A stretch of 64,000 nt of DNA from Gemmatimonadaceae bacterium. GTDB taxonomy: Bacteria > Gemmatimonadota > Gemmatimonadetes > Gemmatimonadales > Gemmatimonadaceae. How positions within the stretch are numbered: the stretch's first letter is position 1; the number at the start of each line of letters is the position of its first letter. Under the pieces are notes generated by a model that was not told the DNA's origin, did no database searches, and saw only the letters and a list, made by a program, of their open reading frames with translations. Positions 36,709 through 43,509 of the stretch are shown here, piece by piece. A program made the translations under genes and the position numbers. The stretch spans positions 124,001 through 188,000 of the forward strand of contig DASUHB010000069.1 in the NCBI GenBank assembly GCA_036273715.1, in the 5' to 3' direction.

Positions 36709-37206
36709 CTATGCGTTGCCCGGCTTCCGCCCTTCGTCGCCCAGCAAGTATGCGCCGAGCCAGCCGAGGACGCGCTCCCAGCCGTGGGCGTGGCCGTCGC
36801 AGGACGCGCGGTCGGTGAAGCCCTCATGCCTAACCGTAAGGCGCGAGCCGCCGGGGATGGCGTCGATGCGATAGCGCACGGTCGTGACATCGCCCGGCTT
36901 GTCCTCGTAGCGCCACGTTTGAACGAGGAGACGCGGCGGCTCGACCTCGAGCACGTCCCCGCCGACAGCGAATGCTTTGCCGTTAGTCGATATGCCCTGG
37001 CTGCGCCACCATCCGCCCGGGCGGATGTCGCCGTCCCACTGCGTGACGCGGTACGCGTCGGTCGATCCCCACCAGCCGGCGATTTCCGCAGAGCTGATGG
37101 CGTGAAACACCCGCTCGGGCGATGCCGCGATCTCGACCACGGCGAGGATGACACCGTCCGTTAGGTCTGCGACAGCTCGCGCGGACGCGAGCTCGGGCTC
37201 GGTCAC
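36709..37206 (-). CDS. SRPBCC (AHSA1-like) domain protein, 165 aa
   Basis: The start is GTG at 37206, overlapping the ArsR stop (GTGA) and preceded by GGAGG. The long open frame further upstream is a shadow over the ArsR gene. The sequence has the helix-grip pattern of AHSA1 proteins: VVEIAASPERVFHAISSAEIAGWWG...GDIRPGGWWRSQG...GDVLEVEPPRLLVQTWRYEDKPGDVTTVRYRID...GSRLTVRHEGF...GWERVLGWLGAYL. Such proteins bind hydrophobic ligands in a deep cavity. An ArsR/AHSA1 pair in this tight order is widespread and its biological role is unknown. Confidence 0.88.
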   Translation of the reverse strand: MTEPELASARAVADLTDGVILAVVEIAASPERVFHAISSAEIAGWWGSTDAYRVTQWDGDIRPGGWWRSQGISTNGKAFAVGGDVLEVEPPRLLVQTWRYEDKPGDVTTVRYRIDAIPGGSRLTVRHEGFTDRASCDGHAHGWERVLGWLGAYLLGDEGRKPGNA

Positions 37207-37523
37207 CGGTCCTCCAGTCGACGTTTGAGGTTGTCGAGGCTCGTCACCCAGAAGGCCCGATATCCTTCGATCCATCCAGCGACCCGTTGCAATGGCAGCG
37301 GGTCGAGCTGGTAAATGCGCTCTCGTCCCACCCGCCGTTCGCGGACGAGGCGCGCCTCGCGCAGCACTTTCAAATGCTTCGAGATGGATGGCCGGCTTTG
37401 CTCGAACTCGGCGGCCAGCGCGTTGACGTGGGCGCCGCCGCCGCGCAATCGGTCGAGAATGGCGCGCCGTGTCGGGTCGGCGACGGCGCGGAAGACGTCG
37501 GAGCTGGCAGCGATTCGTCCCAT
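37203..37523 (-). CDS. ArsR-family transcriptional regulator paired with SRPBCC protein, 106 aa
   Basis: Winged-helix repressor: DVFRAVADPTRRAILDRLRGGGAHVNALAAEFEQSRPSISKHLKVLREARLVRERRVGRERIYQL. No cysteine occurs, so the metal sites of ArsR, CadC and SmtB are absent and a metal ligand is unlikely. Relatives paired with AHSA1-like proteins probably respond to an organic ligand. It is the first gene of a two-gene unit, with its stop overlapping the SRPBCC start. It diverges from the truncated SRPBCC gene at 37648, and the 124 bases between them probably contain promoters for both. Confidence 0.92.
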   Translation of the reverse strand: MGRIAASSDVFRAVADPTRRAILDRLRGGGAHVNALAAEFEQSRPSISKHLKVLREARLVRERRVGRERIYQLDPLPLQRVAGWIEGYRAFWVTSLDNLKRRLEDR

Positions 37524-37599
37524 GCCGGTAACCTATCGGTATCTGCGCCGGACGCAATACGGCGCGGCGCCCTATTGACTCCTTTCGCAGCGCGCAATA

Positions 37600-37628
37600 T
37601 TGTCAGTAACCGATTGACTACTTAATTA
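37600..37628 (+). promoter_or_regulatory. Promoter of the truncated SRPBCC gene
   Basis: TTGTCA (37600-37605) and TAATTA (37623-37628) are 17 bases apart in an AT-rich pocket. The first ATG of the downstream frame (37636) lies seven bases after the -10, where the transcript should begin. That same ATGGAGG also serves as a Shine-Dalgarno sequence for the next in-frame ATG at 37648. Confidence 0.5.
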
Positions 37629-37647
37629 TCCTCTCATGGAGGTCCTG

Positions 37648-37878
37648 ATGTCGGCGACTCATGGCACGCCGCGGTTCGACTATGAAATTCACATTGGCGT
37701 CCCGGTCGCGCGCGTGTGGCACGCACTCGCGGACGGCGAGATGACTCGTCACTACGCGTTTGGAGCCCACTTCGAGGGCCGCCCGGTCGCAGGCGGGCCG
37801 TATGCGTTCATTGCAGACGGGGCGTTCAGGGCGGTGGACGGCGAAACCCTCGACGTGACGACAAGCGGCATGAGGTAA
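37648..37878 (+). CDS. Truncated SRPBCC/AHSA1-like protein, 76 aa
   Basis: MSATHGTPRFDYEIHIGVPVARVWHALADGEMTRHYAFG, then GRPVAGGPYAFIADGAFRAVDGETLDV, matches the first half of SRPBCC proteins. It stops at a TAA where homologs continue with the central strands and the long C-terminal helix. GGAGG precedes this ATG by six bases; a leaderless start 12 bases earlier is also possible. The usual length is about 150 residues, so half the ligand cavity is missing. It is either a decaying gene or a stand-alone fragment. It diverges from an ArsR/SRPBCC pair. Confidence 0.5.
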   Translation: MSATHGTPRFDYEIHIGVPVARVWHALADGEMTRHYAFGAHFEGRPVAGGPYAFIADGAFRAVDGETLDVTTSGMR

Positions 37879-37953
37879 CCGATTGCTCACTCATCATAGC
37901 GCGGCCCGAACACCGGCAGCGTCGTGCACGACTCCACCCCTGCCCCAACGCTC

Positions 37954-38373
37954 ATGAGCCCGAAATCGATCTACCGAATCGTGACCGCCCTCCTTCTCCT
38001 CTTCACGTTAGGCCACACGCTCGGCTTCACTACAATCGACCCGAGCTGGGGGGTGAGCGCGCCCATTATGGCGCTGCGCGAGATTCGGTTCACGGCGCAG
38101 GGCACGCCCAACCGGACGTACTGGGGCTTCTATCTGGGATTCGGGTACTTCTGCTCGGTACTGATGCTCTTCGCCGCCTGCGTCGCATGGCAGCTCAGCC
38201 GGCTGTCCGTCGAGACGCTCCGGCGGATGCAATTCATCTCGTGGGCGTTCGCGCTACTATTTCTCGTGGTCACGGGCATCACGTGGCGATTCTTTTTTAC
38301 GGCGCCGGTCGTGTTCACGGTCGTCATCACGATCGGCTTGATCGCGGGAGCATGGCGCGCGCGAATGGCCTGA
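37954..38373 (+). CDS. Four-TM membrane protein, LIC_13387-like, 139 aa
   Basis: Four predicted TM segments: IYRIVTALLLLFTLGHTLGF, YWGFYLGFGYFCSVLMLFAACVAW, FISWAFALLFLVVTGITWRF and PVVFTVVITIGLIAGAW. The features G-H-T-x-G-F after TM1 and RTYWGFYLGFG are those of the LIC_13387-type small membrane proteins of unknown function. I chose ATG at 37954 (MSPKSIYRIV); a GTG at 37924 is in frame but adds a polar leader. It is surrounded by ArsR/SRPBCC genes, so it might belong to the same stress-responsive set. Confidence 0.75.
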   Translation: MSPKSIYRIVTALLLLFTLGHTLGFTTIDPSWGVSAPIMALREIRFTAQGTPNRTYWGFYLGFGYFCSVLMLFAACVAWQLSRLSVETLRRMQFISWAFALLFLVVTGITWRFFFTAPVVFTVVITIGLIAGAWRARMA

Positions 38374-38535
38374 CCCGATCATCGCCCGGTCAAGTGCAGG
38401 CGTGCGCACGAACGAGCGACGGAGCGCCCGGACGAGCGATATGGGGCATATTGAAAAGACGGGGAAACAAGACGCTGTGACATCAGGCACGCCCCCGGCC
38501 CATCGCGCACTGAGAGCTTACATCAGTCACGACCT

Positions 38536-39624
38536 ATGAATGAGCCCACGCAGCTCGATCCAACTCTTACGATCAACGAGATCGTCGCGGCTGGCCAGCA
38601 AATGAAAAGCGATGACACTCCAAGATCTCCACCTGAGGCGATCCTCACCGGCGATCGACCGACCGGCCCGCTCCATCTCGGTCACTACGTCGGCTCGCTG
38701 GCTAACCGCGTGCGACTCCAGCACGAGCACAAGCAGACCATACTCATCGCTGATCTTCAGGCGCTCACCGACAACGCTGGTCGCGCAGCGGACGTGCGAC
38801 ACAACGTTCGCGAGGTCATGCTCGACTACCTCGCGGTCGGCATCGATCCAGAGCTGACGCCTATTGCATTGCAGTCGGCGATGCCGGAACTCGCCGAGCT
38901 CACGATGCTCTATTTGAATCTCGTCACCGTCGCGCGGCTCGAGCGGAATCCTACGCTGAAAGCCGAGATCGAATTGCGCGGGTTTACGCGAGACATCCCA
39001 GCTGGTTTCCTCGCGTATCCCGTGAGCCAAGCGGCCGACATCACCGCGTTCCGCGCCACACTCGTGCCGGTCGGCGACGATCAGCTCCCCATGATCGAGC
39101 AGACCAATGAAATCGTGCGGCGGCTCGCGCACCTCGCGGGCCGGCCGGTGCTACCGGAATGCCGAGCACTGCTCTCGGCCACGGCGCGGCTGCCCGGGAT
39201 CGATGGCCGCAAGGCGAGCAAGTCGCTCGGAAACGCTATCTCCCTCTCCGCATCGGACGACGAAATCCGTAGGCTCGTCCACGCGATGTTCACCGATCCC
39301 GGCCACGTGCGCGCGAGCGATCCCGGTCGCGTCGAGGACAACGTGGTCTTCGCATACCTGCACGCGTTCGATCCCGATCAGCATGCAGTCGCCGAGCTCG
39401 AGACACACTACCGGCGCGGTGGCTTGGGTGATGCCGCACTCAAGCAGCGCCTCACGCGCATTCTCCAAACATTTCTCGCGCCGATCCGCGAGCGACGCGC
39501 GCTGTACGCGCAGAATCGCGACATCGTCCGCGACGTCCTTCGTGACGGCACCGGGGCTTCGCGCCCAACCGCGCGCGCCGTGCTCGAGGAGGTACGCGAG
39601 GTGTTTGCATTGGGTTCCTGGTGA
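38536..39624 (+). CDS. trpS: Tryptophanyl-tRNA synthetase
   Basis: Class I aminoacyl-tRNA synthetase that charges tRNA-Trp. The nucleotide-binding HIGH motif appears as HLGH (47-50) in [18 protein letters not shown]. The KMSKS loop is KASKS (226-230). Tryptophan-pocket segments are intact ([36 protein letters not shown]). About 30 residues precede the usual family start, so translation may begin at the ATG at 38602. The gene has none of the GTTAGGC heptamers that pepper neighbouring genes, its codon choice is less GC-biased, and it stands alone. This suggests acquisition and perhaps a second synthetase giving resistance to a TrpRS inhibitor, which is inference. Confidence 0.93.
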   Translation: MNEPTQLDPTLTINEIVAAGQQMKSDDTPRSPPEAILTGDRPTGPLHLGHYVGSLANRVRLQHEHKQTILIADLQALTDNAGRAADVRHNVREVMLDYLAVGIDPELTPIALQSAMPELAELTMLYLNLVTVARLERNPTLKAEIELRGFTRDIPAGFLAYPVSQAADITAFRATLVPVGDDQLPMIEQTNEIVRRLAHLAGRPVLPECRALLSATARLPGIDGRKASKSLGNAISLSASDDEIRRLVHAMFTDPGHVRASDPGRVEDNVVFAYLHAFDPDQHAVAELETHYRRGGLGDAALKQRLTRILQTFLAPIRERRALYAQNRDIVRDVLRDGTGASRPTARAVLEEVREVFALGSW

Positions 39625-39704
39625 GGGCCGACTCGCACGGCGCCCAATCATGAATGTCGGACGGAACACGACATTCGGTCAGTTAGCGCCGCACAGCGCT
39701 AGCG

Positions 39705-39971
39705 CTAGTGTTGCCGGCATAAGGCGAGAAACTCCGGGGAGCGTACCGCGACGAATCGCGCGGTTCGTCGCACGCTGGCGTCATCGGTCCAGTGGACCCA
39801 GACTTCCGGAAAGAGTTGTACCTGATCCAGCGGTGTTTCTATCCTGGTTAGGCGCGCGACCGGCAGGCGCATTTGCGGGAACGGTCGTCGCAGCACCAGG
39901 TGCTCGTCGCAGCGCCATGCGCCGTGCGCATTGAAGAGCCGGCGCCATATCGCCACACGGCCGCCGAGCAA
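39705..39971 (-). CDS. Small hypothetical protein (possible PH-like fold), up to 88 aa
   Basis: No ATG is available; the frame opens after a TAA with TTG at 39971. Residues run GAWRCDEHLVLRRPFPQMRLPVARLTRIETPLDQVQLFPEVWVHWTDD and end RRTARFVAVRSPEFLALCRQH. The alternation (…LVLRRPF…RLPVARLTRIE…) resembles bacterial PH-type domains, where a recoded strand is followed by a helix with F-L-x-x-L. Coding is supported only by this pattern and by one GTTAGGC motif. It has no visible ribosome binding site. Confidence 0.35.
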   Translation of the reverse strand: MLGGRVAIWRRLFNAHGAWRCDEHLVLRRPFPQMRLPVARLTRIETPLDQVQLFPEVWVHWTDDASVRRTARFVAVRSPEFLALCRQH

Positions 39972-40035
39972 CCCGATTTAGGCAGGTCCTTGGATGTGTT
40001 GACGATTCGGCTCGTCGGTGAGGCTATCTCTCCCA

Positions 40036-40698
40036 TCATGGCGCTGGAATGTTGACCTCGACGCGGATGCCGGCGACTGACTGCGCCGGGAGGGCGTACG
40101 TGACCTGGTGAACGGTGTCAGCGCCGAACGCCACGGACGCCGGTTCGAGATCGCACCGCACAGGCAGTGGGGCCTCAACGTCGATCGGCGTGTACGCCAG
40201 AAACGACGTGCACGACGCGCCAAGCGCGCCTAACGTTACCGTTGGACTTCCGGTGCCAATGAATTCACCCGAGATGCCGGCGGTACCGACGAGCACGCCC
40301 ACCACGTTGCTGCCGACGCTGAAAACCACGATCTGCCTCGCCCGGTCGCCGTCCCATGCCGCCACGGTGTACTCCGAATCGCCCGGCACGCCGTTGAAGT
40401 CCGTCACCTCGAGCTCGGCAATCATGTTCATTCGTTGGGTAGACCCGTTCGTCTCGGTCGCGCCCGTGGCAACAGGTGCGCCTTCGGCCAGCATCTGCGC
40501 GATCTGCAGGAGCGCGCCGGCTCGGGCGTCGTCGTTCGTCTCGTTGGCCATCGAGTCGAAGCGCAGCATGAGCGTGAGGTTCCGATCCGTCGATGGCCCG
40601 CTCACCGCATCGCTGGAACAGGCAGCGACGACGATGGCGGCGCCAATCGCACCAATGACGCGGCGGCGAGGCAGGCGCCTAACGAGCAGCGGACGCAC
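40036..40698 (-). CDS. AGIR-type lipoprotein, member G of a paralogous family
   Basis: I set the start at GTG 40698, giving a basic N-terminus, the signal VIGAIGAAIVVAAC and a lipobox cysteine. The body has the family signature: CSSDAVSGPSTDRNLTLMLRFDS after the lipid anchor, IAQMLAEGAPVATG, DSEYTVAAWDGD, a C-x18-C pair (CTSFLAYTPIDVEAPLPVRC), and the C-terminus LPAQSVAGIRVEVNIPAP. Six more members or relics stand at 54223-58500. The mature part looks like two small beta domains, exported and tethered to the membrane. Function unknown. The start is uncertain because no ATG fits. Confidence 0.7.
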   Translation of the reverse strand: MRPLLVRRLPRRRVIGAIGAAIVVAACSSDAVSGPSTDRNLTLMLRFDSMANETNDDARAGALLQIAQMLAEGAPVATGATETNGSTQRMNMIAELEVTDFNGVPGDSEYTVAAWDGDRARQIVVFSVGSNVVGVLVGTAGISGEFIGTGSPTVTLGALGASCTSFLAYTPIDVEAPLPVRCDLEPASVAFGADTVHQVTYALPAQSVAGIRVEVNIPAP

Positions 40699-41379
40699 CG
40701 AGCACGCGGCTGGGTGTTGACGCGAGTCGAGGCCGCGCCGATAGACTCGGGAGCGCGACGTCGTCGCCGAGGTGCACGCCGCGGCAATACTTGATGGTTC
40801 GAAACATCGCGTCCTCACGCTCCGGAGCAGTATCGTGTACGTCTGCGCACGGCGACTGCGAGCACTTCGATCGTTCGTTAGGATGCCTGCCGAAGTTGCC
40901 ACGCGTCGGCGCCTGGCGCAAGATAGTTCGGCACCCAATGCGGAACATGCGGTCGGCAGCCGCGTGCGCGCGCCCCAGCATTTGTCGTGGCCGCCCGCGG
41001 GACGCCCCCCGGCGCGCCTAACGGCACGGCGTGCCATCCATGATCAATGGGCCCGTGGAAGCCTCGACGCCCGGAGGTGTATCGGCTACGACCTTCGGCT
41101 GACAGGGGAACGAAGGGCCTGATCCGCGCCCGAGCCCGGCCTCTCGCCGCCGCGGACGAGTACGGTCAGAGACTCGCGGCGCGCCATGCGACGCTCGCCA
41201 CGCGTGCACATCCCTCCGCGACGCATGCGCCGGAGCTTCGCACTCAAGTCCGCATCCGGTTCACGCCTTGCAGGCGCGCGCACCGAAGCGCGTCGATCGG
41301 CCCGGGACACATCCGCCGGCGCCCCTCGCGTCGTATCGGCGCGCGATGTCCACCATCCCCTTTTTTCCCGGAGGCTCGT
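40699..41379. other. 681-base gap without a supported gene
   Basis: The longest frames here are Arg/Pro-rich and unlike proteins. Two partial frames upstream of member G (for example MFRTIKYCRGVHLGDD on the minus strand) might be remnants of an older, longer N-terminus, but they are out of frame. The region contains one exact GTTAGGC copy near 41016. Just before the next gene a CGGAGG ribosome binding site (41369-41374) precedes the ATG at 41380. No tRNA, hairpin or promoter stands out. Confidence 0.4.
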
Positions 41380-42042
41380 ATGCGACGAGCTACCATGGTA
41401 GTCCCCGCTGTACTCGCGCTCGCTGCCGGCATACTCGCCTGCAACGACCAGCGCGCTCCGACCGAGGCATCATCCCGCGGCGGGATGGCCGTCATGGGGA
41501 ACAGCGCCCGAGACGGCGCACCCGCGGGCTTCACCGCGGGGTGGGACGACGGACAGACGGTCACGTTCTTTTATCACAAGCCGTTCTTCTGCGCGGAGCC
41601 GCCGTCGAGTGGCGCGACGACGCACTGCGAGGTCGGAGAGGATGGATCGGTGGATCCGCGTCCTGGCCCAATTCCGATTCTGTTCGTCATGACGCCGATG
41701 GGATTCCGGCCGCCGGACAGCACGCTCCAGTGCCCGACCGTCGGCAACTGCATCAACCATCCATCGACGATCGATCTGTCGCGCCTCGCCGGCCCCGGAG
41801 CCGCGAACGCGCCGCTGCCGGCACACAGCCACATCATCTCCAGCAGCTTGCACGCCGATGGCGGCAATGCGGGCTGGTGGGAGATAGTGGTGATCGGTGT
41901 GACCGACCCTGCGGTGTGGGACAAGATCGTAGCGGGCAAAAGCCTCGCGACGGTGCGCGCCCTCCAGGCCTCCGGTGCGGGGATCACCGGCGACATCCGG
42001 TCGAACGCGTATCTGTTCTTCGCCGTTAGGCGGCCGAAATGA
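41380..42042 (+). CDS. Putative lipoprotein, 220 aa
   Basis: A GGAGG lies six bases before the ATG. The signal MRRATMVVPAVLALAAGILAC ends in a lipobox cysteine at residue 21. The mature protein has FHKP/CAEPPSSGATTHCE, a proline-rich stretch, a cysteine pair in CPTVGNCINHPSTIDLSRL and the block APLPAHSHIISSSLHADGGNAGWWEIVVIGV. The His-Ser-His and Trp-Trp residues suggest a ligand or metal site, but I know no named family. Its stop overlaps the start of the four-TM gene (ATGA), so they are cotranscribed. Confidence 0.75.
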   Translation: MRRATMVVPAVLALAAGILACNDQRAPTEASSRGGMAVMGNSARDGAPAGFTAGWDDGQTVTFFYHKPFFCAEPPSSGATTHCEVGEDGSVDPRPGPIPILFVMTPMGFRPPDSTLQCPTVGNCINHPSTIDLSRLAGPGAANAPLPAHSHIISSSLHADGGNAGWWEIVVIGVTDPAVWDKIVAGKSLATVRALQASGAGITGDIRSNAYLFFAVRRPK

Positions 42043-42455
42043 ACGCGGACGGCCAATGCATCGCCCGCCGCCGAGCCGCGGCGACGGTGTTGGGTGGGGC
42101 GCTCGTGGCCACGGGAGCACTGCTCCCGTGGCTCACGCTCTTCGCCGGGCTCCAGCACTACTCGGGACTGATCGGGCTGTACGGTTGGTTGGTCCTCGCG
42201 GGCGGAGCCGCGTCGGTGGCGATCGGCCTCGCCATGCTCGTGCGCCGCGCCCGATGGCTGCAACTCAGCGGCCTAACGATTGGCCTGACACTGACGATTT
42301 TTACGGTGTTTCTCGTAGGCCGATTGTTTGAAACCATGCACGGACTCGGCGCCGACGCCATGATGGTGGCGCGGCCCGGACCGGGGCTGTTCGTGGCGAT
42401 GGCCGGAGCCCTCATCGTGGCCATCGCCGCCATACCACGAATACGCCACGTGTGA
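42039..42455 (+). CDS. Four-TM membrane protein, 138 aa
   Basis: MNADGQCIARRRAAATVLGG leads into four hydrophobic helices: VLGGALVATGALLPWLTLF, GLIGLYGWLVLAGGAASVAIGLAMLV, LSGLTIGLTLTIFTVFLVGRLF and GLFVAMAGALIVAIAAI. The W-L-T-L-F and Y-G-W sequence resembles small actinobacterial membrane proteins without assigned function. It overlaps the preceding lipoprotein gene by four bases, so the pair is probably one membrane-associated unit. Confidence 0.7.
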   Translation: MNADGQCIARRRAAATVLGGALVATGALLPWLTLFAGLQHYSGLIGLYGWLVLAGGAASVAIGLAMLVRRARWLQLSGLTIGLTLTIFTVFLVGRLFETMHGLGADAMMVARPGPGLFVAMAGALIVAIAAIPRIRHV

Positions 42456-42483
42456 TCACTCATGGTGATGCCGCCGCGAACGC

Positions 42484-42786
42484 TTACGCCTGCGCCGCGG
42501 CGGCAAGGTCGTTCGACTCCGCCGTCGTTGCATCGATGATCGCCGCGACTTCGAGCACGCGATCGGCCGGGAATCCCCCGCGCCTGGCGTGTTCCCGGAT
42601 CAGCTCCGCGTCCCGTGCGATGTACTCGCAGATGATCTTGTCCTCGGTCACGAAGCTCTGCACCCACTGGATGCTCGGCCCCAGCTGCTGCAAGACATCG
42701 CAGGACCGCCGCGCGATCGCCTTGAGGTCCGCAGCCGACAGCGCCGCTGCGTTAGGAATCTCGCGTTCGATGATGTACCTCGGCAT
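42484..42786 (-). CDS. DUF4242 (SCO4226-type nickel-binding-like) protein, 100 aa
   Basis: AGGAG precedes the ATG at 42786. MPRYIIEREIPNAAALSAADL...AIARRSCDVLQQLGPSIQWVQSFVTEDKIICEYIARDAELIREHARRGGFPADRVLEVAAIIDATTAE contains all the core of the DUF4242 family: the MPRYIIER opening, G-x-x-I-Q-W-V-Q-S, and E-H-A-R-R-G-G-F-P. Related SCO4226 from Streptomyces binds nickel at a dimer interface. Here the histidine in REHARRGGFP is kept, but metal binding is unproven. Cotranscribed with the lipoprotein gene 32 bases upstream. Confidence 0.85.
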   Translation of the reverse strand: MPRYIIEREIPNAAALSAADLKAIARRSCDVLQQLGPSIQWVQSFVTEDKIICEYIARDAELIREHARRGGFPADRVLEVAAIIDATTAESNDLAAAAQA

Positions 42787-42818
42787 CGGAATTCTCCTCG
42801 CAAGTAGGTCGACCGTGG

Positions 42819-43397
42819 TCAGTTGTGAGCCATGGCTGCGGCAACGTCCGTGGTGTGGTCGCACGTGACCCGAGGGTTCCAGTTGGCGAAGACTCCGCTC
42901 GGATTGTGCTTCCACGCCCAGACGTGCAGCCCCCACAGCTGAAACACGTCATTTTGCAGGAACTTTTGCCCGAATAGCACCGGCGGCGCGGCGTCTCGAC
43001 TCACAGCGGTGTATGGGATGATGTACTCGACGGCCACCAGCTCGAGCCGGCCATTCTTCTCCGGCTCGTACAGCAGGAGCTCGGGCTGATCCACACTCAC
43101 CGTTCCGTCGATGAGCGAGGTGTTGCCGTAATGGAAGCCCATCCCGCCGGCGCCAGCCGGATCGGTCATACAAGCGGTGATCTTCGCGCTCCATCCGGCC
43201 GCCACCGCTTTGTCGAACTCGTGGAACGGCGCGGTCACTCGGCGGAGCTCTGCGACATCCGCTCGCTGGGCCGCGCTCAGCTCCGCGTACGCGGCAACCT
43301 CCGGATCGACGCTGCCATTGACTCTGCCGGCGACAGTCTGGCCGCCGCACCCGGCCAGTATCGCGATGCCTACCATCCAGTGCGCGCTGCGTGTCAT
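42819..43397 (-). CDS. Putative lipoprotein, 192 aa
   Basis: MTRSAHWMVGIAILAGC is a short lipoprotein signal with cysteine at 17. The mature part contains FHEFDKAVAAGWSAKITACM, GMGFHYGNTSLIDGTV, QPELLLYEP and LHVWAWKHNPSGVFANWNPRVTCDH. The MGFHYG and WAWKHNPxGVFxxWNPxVxC blocks belong to a conserved family of exported bacterial proteins without known function. The histidines and two cysteines could form a metal or disulphide site. It is divergent from the BTAD regulator (112 bases between starts) and probably controlled by it. Confidence 0.75.
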   Translation of the reverse strand: MTRSAHWMVGIAILAGCGGQTVAGRVNGSVDPEVAAYAELSAAQRADVAELRRVTAPFHEFDKAVAAGWSAKITACMTDPAGAGGMGFHYGNTSLIDGTVSVDQPELLLYEPEKNGRLELVAVEYIIPYTAVSRDAAPPVLFGQKFLQNDVFQLWGLHVWAWKHNPSGVFANWNPRVTCDHTTDVAAAMAHN

Positions 43398-43509
43398 GTT
43401 TGCCTCGCTTGGTGTAGGTTATCTTGAACCCGCGGCAAACTTGCGCTCGAGCGATTAACGGCATCATGCGCCGAGAGTTAGCCACCGATTAGCTGGCACA
43501 CGGGACACC

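Noticed and set aside
36709-37557. A 282-residue fusion of basic leader and SRPBCC
   Set aside because: The first half overlaps the ArsR gene in another frame and has no protein-like pattern. The GTG at 37206 with GGAGG gives a normal SRPBCC protein.
43398-43509. GTTTGC...GCAAAC inverted repeat between lipoprotein and BTAD regulator
   Set aside because: Six-base arms more than 30 bases apart are expected by chance; no second site supports an operator.
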